A stretch of DNA of 9,900 bases from Pseudomonadota bacterium (GTDB lineage: Bacteria > Pseudomonadota > Gammaproteobacteria > Burkholderiales > Sulfuricellaceae), in NCBI GenBank assembly GCA_021783895.1, contig JAJXTJ010000015.1, positions 1-9,900 on the forward strand, given 5' to 3'. The position numbers and the translations under genes are program-made. Positions 7,356 to 9,900 of this stretch are shown here, one piece after another (position 1 is the first letter of the stretch; each line of letters opens with the position of its first letter). A model generated the notes under the pieces. That model searched no databases and had not been told where the DNA came from. It saw only the letters and a program-made list of their open reading frames with translations.

Positions 7356-7856
7356 TTACAGGGAGGATTGCAGCTTCTCGTTTTGGATGGCGATCTGTTC
7401 GGCGGTGCGGGTGCGGTCGTCCTTCAGGCGTTGAGCCAGGCCGCTGTCCTGTAATGCCAGGATCTGGGCGGCGAGGTATGCGGCGTTTTTGGCGCCGGCC
7501 TTGCCGATGGCGACCGAGGCTACCGGTATGCCGCCCGGCATCTGCACGGTGGAAAGCAGAGCATCGAAACCGTTGAGAGGCCCGCCTTCCATCGGCACAC
7601 CGATGACCGGACGGATAGTGTGGGCGGCCACTGAGCCCGCCAGGTGCGCCGCCAACCCGGCTGCGGCAATGAACACGGCACAGCCGCGCCGGTCGGCATC
7701 CGCCACATATTCCGCAGTGGCAGCTGGGGTGCGGTGGGCGGAGGAAATTCTGACCTCATAGGGTACGCCAAAAGCGGTCAGCGTATCGAGCGTGGATTTC
7801 ATCACGGGCAGGTCGGAATCGGAGCCCATCAGGATGGCGACAAATGGTCTGGTCAT
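7356..7856 (-). CDS. purE: PurE, 5-(carboxyamino)imidazole ribonucleotide mutase or AIR carboxylase
   Basis: PurE forms CAIR, the carboxylated intermediate of purine synthesis. Class I enzymes rearrange N5-CAIR made by PurK, while class II enzymes fix CO2 directly on AIR. The 166 residues are normal for a bacterial PurE. Motifs are ILMGSDSD (8-15), SAHRTP (39-44, with catalytic-type His41), [12 protein letters not shown] (64-75), [41 protein letters not shown] (85-125). The 67-74 loop is GLAAHLAG where E. coli has GGAAHLPG. The overall pattern is class I rather than the SAHK/AGRSN pattern of class II. The ATG has AAGGAAA about 4 bp upstream. It begins 32 bp after the purD stop. No purK is adjacent, so the partner is either elsewhere or absent. 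Confidence 0.95.
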   Translation of the reverse strand: MTRPFVAILMGSDSDLPVMKSTLDTLTAFGVPYEVRISSAHRTPAATAEYVADADRRGCAVFIAAAGLAAHLAGSVAAHTIRPVIGVPMEGGPLNGFDALLSTVQMPGGIPVASVAIGKAGAKNAAYLAAQILALQDSGLAQRLKDDRTRTAEQIAIQNEKLQSSL

Positions 7857-7874
7857 GGAGTTTCCTTATGTTTT

Positions 7875-7892
7875 GTAGGGTGCCCACCCTAC
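7875..7892 (+). repeat. GTAG-headed REP-like palindrome overlapping purD end
   Basis: GTAGGGTG (7875-7882), CC, then CACCCTAC (7885-7892) form a perfect 8-bp inverted repeat with GTAG on both strands. It has the same plan as the element at 1870-1891 with a different stem sequence. The purD stop codon TAG (7891-7889) lies in the right arm, so the last two purD codons border the palindrome. It is not followed by T residues on the minus strand, so it is unlikely to terminate the operon. Confidence 0.55.
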
Positions 7893-9181
7893 CTGATTTT
7901 AATCGCGCGATATCCAATGTCGTGCCGCATCTGGCAGCCGTCGAACTTGATCAGGTCGGCGATTTCATAAGCGCGCCGCTGCGCCAGCTGTACCTTGTCG
8001 CCCAGGGCGGTGACGCACAGCACGCGACCGCCGCTGGTGACGACCTTGCCGTCTTTCATGGCGGTACCGGCGTGGAAGACGTGAAAGTCGCGCGGGGTTT
8101 CTTCCAGCAGATCGATGAGCGGCGGCAGGCCGTTGATGACGTCGCCCTTGCGCGGATCGTCGGGGTAGCCGGCGGCGGCCAGCACCACGCCCAGCGCGGT
8201 GCGGCGGTCCCATTCCGCCTCCACCTTGTCGAGTGTGCCGTTGACGGCGTGTTCCACCAGGGTCAGCAAATCGCTTTTCAGGCGCAGCATGATCGGCTGG
8301 GTTTCCGGGTCGCCCATGCGGCAGTTGAATTCCAGCACCTTGAGATTGCCGTCGGCGGCTATCATCAGGCCGGCGTAGAGAAAACCGGTGAACATTTCCC
8401 CTTCCTGCGCCATGCCCCGCAGCACCCGGCCGATCACCTCGCGCATCACGCGCGCGTGCAGTGCCGGCGTAACCACGGGAGCCGGCGAATAGGCGCCCAT
8501 ACCGCCGGTGTTGGGGCCCCGATCTCCGTCCAGCAGGCGCTTGTGGTCCTGGCTGGTGGCGAGCGGCAGCACGTGCTTGCCGTCGGCCATGACGATGAAG
8601 CTGGCCTCCTCGCCGAGCAGGCACTCCTCGATCACCACCCGTGCGCCGGCGGCCCCCAGCTTGTTGCCCGCCAGCATCATGTCCACGGCGGCGTGGGCTT
8701 CGTTCAGGTCTTGCGCCACTACCACGCCCTTGCCCGCCGCCAGTCCGTCAGCCTTGACCACGATAGGCGCGCCATGCTGGGCGATGTAGGCGTGTGCCTG
8801 GGCTGCATCGGTGAAGGTGGCGTAGGCGGCGGTGGGGATGCCGTGGCGCACCATGAAGGCTTTGGCAAAATCCTTGGAGCTTTCCAACTGCGCCGCGAAT
8901 TGGGTCGGGCCGAATATCTTCAGCCCCTCGGCGCGGAAGGCGTCGACGATGCCGGCGGCCAGCGGCGCTTCCGGGCCGACCACGGTGAAGGCGATCTTTT
9001 CCCGTTTGACGAATTCGAGCAGCTCGGGAATCGCGCTGAGCGCGACGTTGGTCAGATCCCGTTCGAGATCGGTGCCGGCGTTGCCCGGAGCGACGAATAT
9101 CTTGGTCGAGCGCGGGCTTTGCGCCAGTTTCCAGGCCAGTGCATGCTCACGTCCGCCACTGCCGATAACTAGTATTTTCAT
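7889..9181 (-). CDS. purD: Phosphoribosylamine-glycine ligase (GAR synthetase)
   Basis: PurD joins glycine to 5-phosphoribosylamine with ATP, the second step of purine synthesis, in the cytoplasm. The 430 residues match the single-function bacterial enzyme (E. coli 429). In order are the N-terminal GSGGREHALAWKL (7-19), VGPEAPLAAGIVD (68-80), the ATP-grasp segment VVKADGLAAGKGVVV (141-155), QDHKRLLDGDRGPNTGGMGAYSP (211-233), the signature RMGDPETQ (288-295) and the C-terminal DIGYRA. The start MKILVIGSGG is the canonical one, but the only upstream pairing is a weak GAAG 2 bp before the ATG. A pyrimidine-rich repeat array occupies the region where a better site might lie. The C-terminus (RAIKIR) is about two residues shorter than E. 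coli's, ending inside a palindrome. It is 60 bp downstream of purH. Confidence 0.97.
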   Translation of the reverse strand: MKILVIGSGGREHALAWKLAQSPRSTKIFVAPGNAGTDLERDLTNVALSAIPELLEFVKREKIAFTVVGPEAPLAAGIVDAFRAEGLKIFGPTQFAAQLESSKDFAKAFMVRHGIPTAAYATFTDAAQAHAYIAQHGAPIVVKADGLAAGKGVVVAQDLNEAHAAVDMMLAGNKLGAAGARVVIEECLLGEEASFIVMADGKHVLPLATSQDHKRLLDGDRGPNTGGMGAYSPAPVVTPALHARVMREVIGRVLRGMAQEGEMFTGFLYAGLMIAADGNLKVLEFNCRMGDPETQPIMLRLKSDLLTLVEHAVNGTLDKVEAEWDRRTALGVVLAAAGYPDDPRKGDVINGLPPLIDLLEETPRDFHVFHAGTAMKDGKVVTSGGRVLCVTALGDKVQLAQRRAYEIADLIKFDGCQMRHDIGYRAIKIR

Positions 9182-9187
9182 ATCTTC

Positions 9188-9217
9188 GTGAGGGGTGAGG
9201 AGTGAGGGGTGAGGAGT
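9188..9217. repeat. Tandem heptamer array GTGAGGR in purH-purD gap
   Basis: Four perfect 7-bp units, GTGAGGG, GTGAGGA, GTGAGGG and GTGAGGA (9188-9215), are followed by a partial GT. It can equally be read as a 14-bp unit repeated twice. It begins 6 bp upstream of the purD start codon, so the mRNA there is C/T-rich. The + strand has G-runs of 4, 2, 4 and 2, which could form a two-layer G-quadruplex. No coding sequence or known regulatory motif was recognised in it. Confidence 0.85.
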
Positions 9218-9241
9218 AAAGTCATCATTCGTCTCGCGGGT

Positions 9242-9900
9242 TTAGTGGCGGAAATGTCTCATGCCGGTGAATACCATCGCCATGCCGTGCTCGTCAGCAG
9301 CGGCGATCACTTCCTCGTCGCGCATCGAGCCGCCGGGCTGGATTACGGCGACGATGCCGGACTGGGCGGCGGAATCGATGCCGTCGCGGAACGGGAAGAA
9401 GGCGTCCGAGGCCATCACCGAACCGCTGACCTGCAAGCCGGCGTGTTCGGCCTTGATGGCGGCGATGCGCGCCGAATTGACCCGGCTCATCTGGCCGGCG
9501 CCGACGCCGATGGTCATTTTGCCCTTGGCATAGACGATGGCGTTGGATTTGACGAACTTGGCCACGCGCCAGGCAAACAGCAGGTCGGCCATCTCGGCTT
9601 CGGTCGGCGCACGTTTGGTGACCACCTTGAGTTCGTTGTACAGCGCCAGGTCGGCACCCTGTACCAGCAGGCCACCGACGACGCGCTTGAAATCCAGGCG
9701 CTGGGCCGGCTCCTTCGACCACTGGCCGCATTCCAGCAAGCGCACGTTCTTTTTCGCCGCCACGATTTCGCTGGCCGCTGTCGAAACCTTGGGGGCGATG
9801 ATGACTTCGACGAACTGGCGCTCGACGATGGCCTGCGCGGTTGCGGCATCCAGCTCGCCGTTGACGGCGATGATGCCGCCGAAGGCGGATTCGGGATCGG
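9242..9900 (-). CDS. purH: Bifunctional PurH (AICAR transformylase/IMP cyclohydrolase), C-terminal part
   Basis: PurH performs the last two steps to IMP: formyl transfer from 10-formyl-tetrahydrofolate to AICAR, then ring closure. About 218 C-terminal residues are present, out of roughly 520-530 for the family, and all belong to the transformylase domain. The frame is open to the window edge and reads [20 protein letters not shown] at the cut end. It continues with [91 protein letters not shown] and TAA. These match E. coli PurH closely, including KSNAIV. The GTG at 9763 is internal (VAAKKNVR), not a start. The IMP cyclohydrolase domain and promoter lie outside the window. It is the first visible gene of the minus-strand pur unit. 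Confidence 0.97.
   Translation of the reverse strand, partial: DPESAFGGIIAVNGELDAATAQAIVERQFVEVIIAPKVSTAASEIVAAKKNVRLLECGQWSKEPAQRLDFKRVVGGLLVQGADLALYNELKVVTKRAPTEAEMADLLFAWRVAKFVKSNAIVYAKGKMTIGVGAGQMSRVNSARIAAIKAEHAGLQVSGSVMASDAFFPFRDGIDSAAQSGIVAVIQPGGSMRDEEVIAAADEHGMAMVFTGMRHFRH

Noticed and set aside
7844..9172. Long + strand open frame of 442 codons opposite purD
   Set aside because: It is antisense to a complete, motif-rich purD, is rich in His, Gln, Arg and Gly, and has no recognisable domain. This is a GC-rich shadow frame.
9188..9217. CRISPR array
   Set aside because: The 7-bp units are contiguous with no spacers, and there are no cas genes.
9242..9763. Separate short gene starting at GTG 9763
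   Set aside because: The frame stays open to the window edge and the upstream residues match PurH, so this GTG is an internal valine codon.

Overview
The window reads as a GC-rich stretch of ordinary proteobacterial chromosome. It is most likely betaproteobacterial, perhaps near Sulfuricella, Thiobacillus, Gallionella or Nitrosomonas. The basis is the E. coli-like IlvD, the small c551/c552-type cytochrome resembling the Nitrosomonas one, the purH-purD-purE-tsaC-hemF order and the high GC. The genus-level guess is inference. All main genes are intact except the two cut by the window edges. I see no phage, transposase, CRISPR, defence or secondary-metabolite genes, and no tRNA or rRNA.

Left part, + strand (1-4260): the 3' part of ilvD (branched-chain amino acid synthesis), a short gap with a GTAG-headed palindrome, a stand-alone GspE/PilB-type ATPase, a 201-bp AT-rich regulatory region, and a periplasmic mono-heme cytochrome c. 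The AT-rich region holds a near-consensus sigma-70 promoter with a palindrome in its spacer. It also holds an FNR/ANR-like box placed exactly 41.5 bp upstream of a predicted start site. A strong bidirectional terminator closes this part.

Right part, - strand (9900 down to 4305): purH (3' part), purD, purE, tsaC, hemF and an APC-family amino acid permease, all co-directional with gaps of 13 to 120 bp, so probably one transcription unit or a few overlapping ones. The pur genes make purines, tsaC makes the tRNA t6A precursor, hemF makes heme under oxygen, and the permease imports amino acids. The purE-tsaC junction, where purK sits in some relatives, has no purK. It holds a composite repeat instead.

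The less ordinary content lies between the genes: two GTAG-headed REP-like hairpins (one supplies the purD stop codon), two different arrays with a 7-bp period inside the pur cluster, and the cytochrome control region. The best biochemical question is whether this PurE, which differs from classical class I PurE in its active-site loop, works without PurK. I do not see convincing evidence of a wholly new system.
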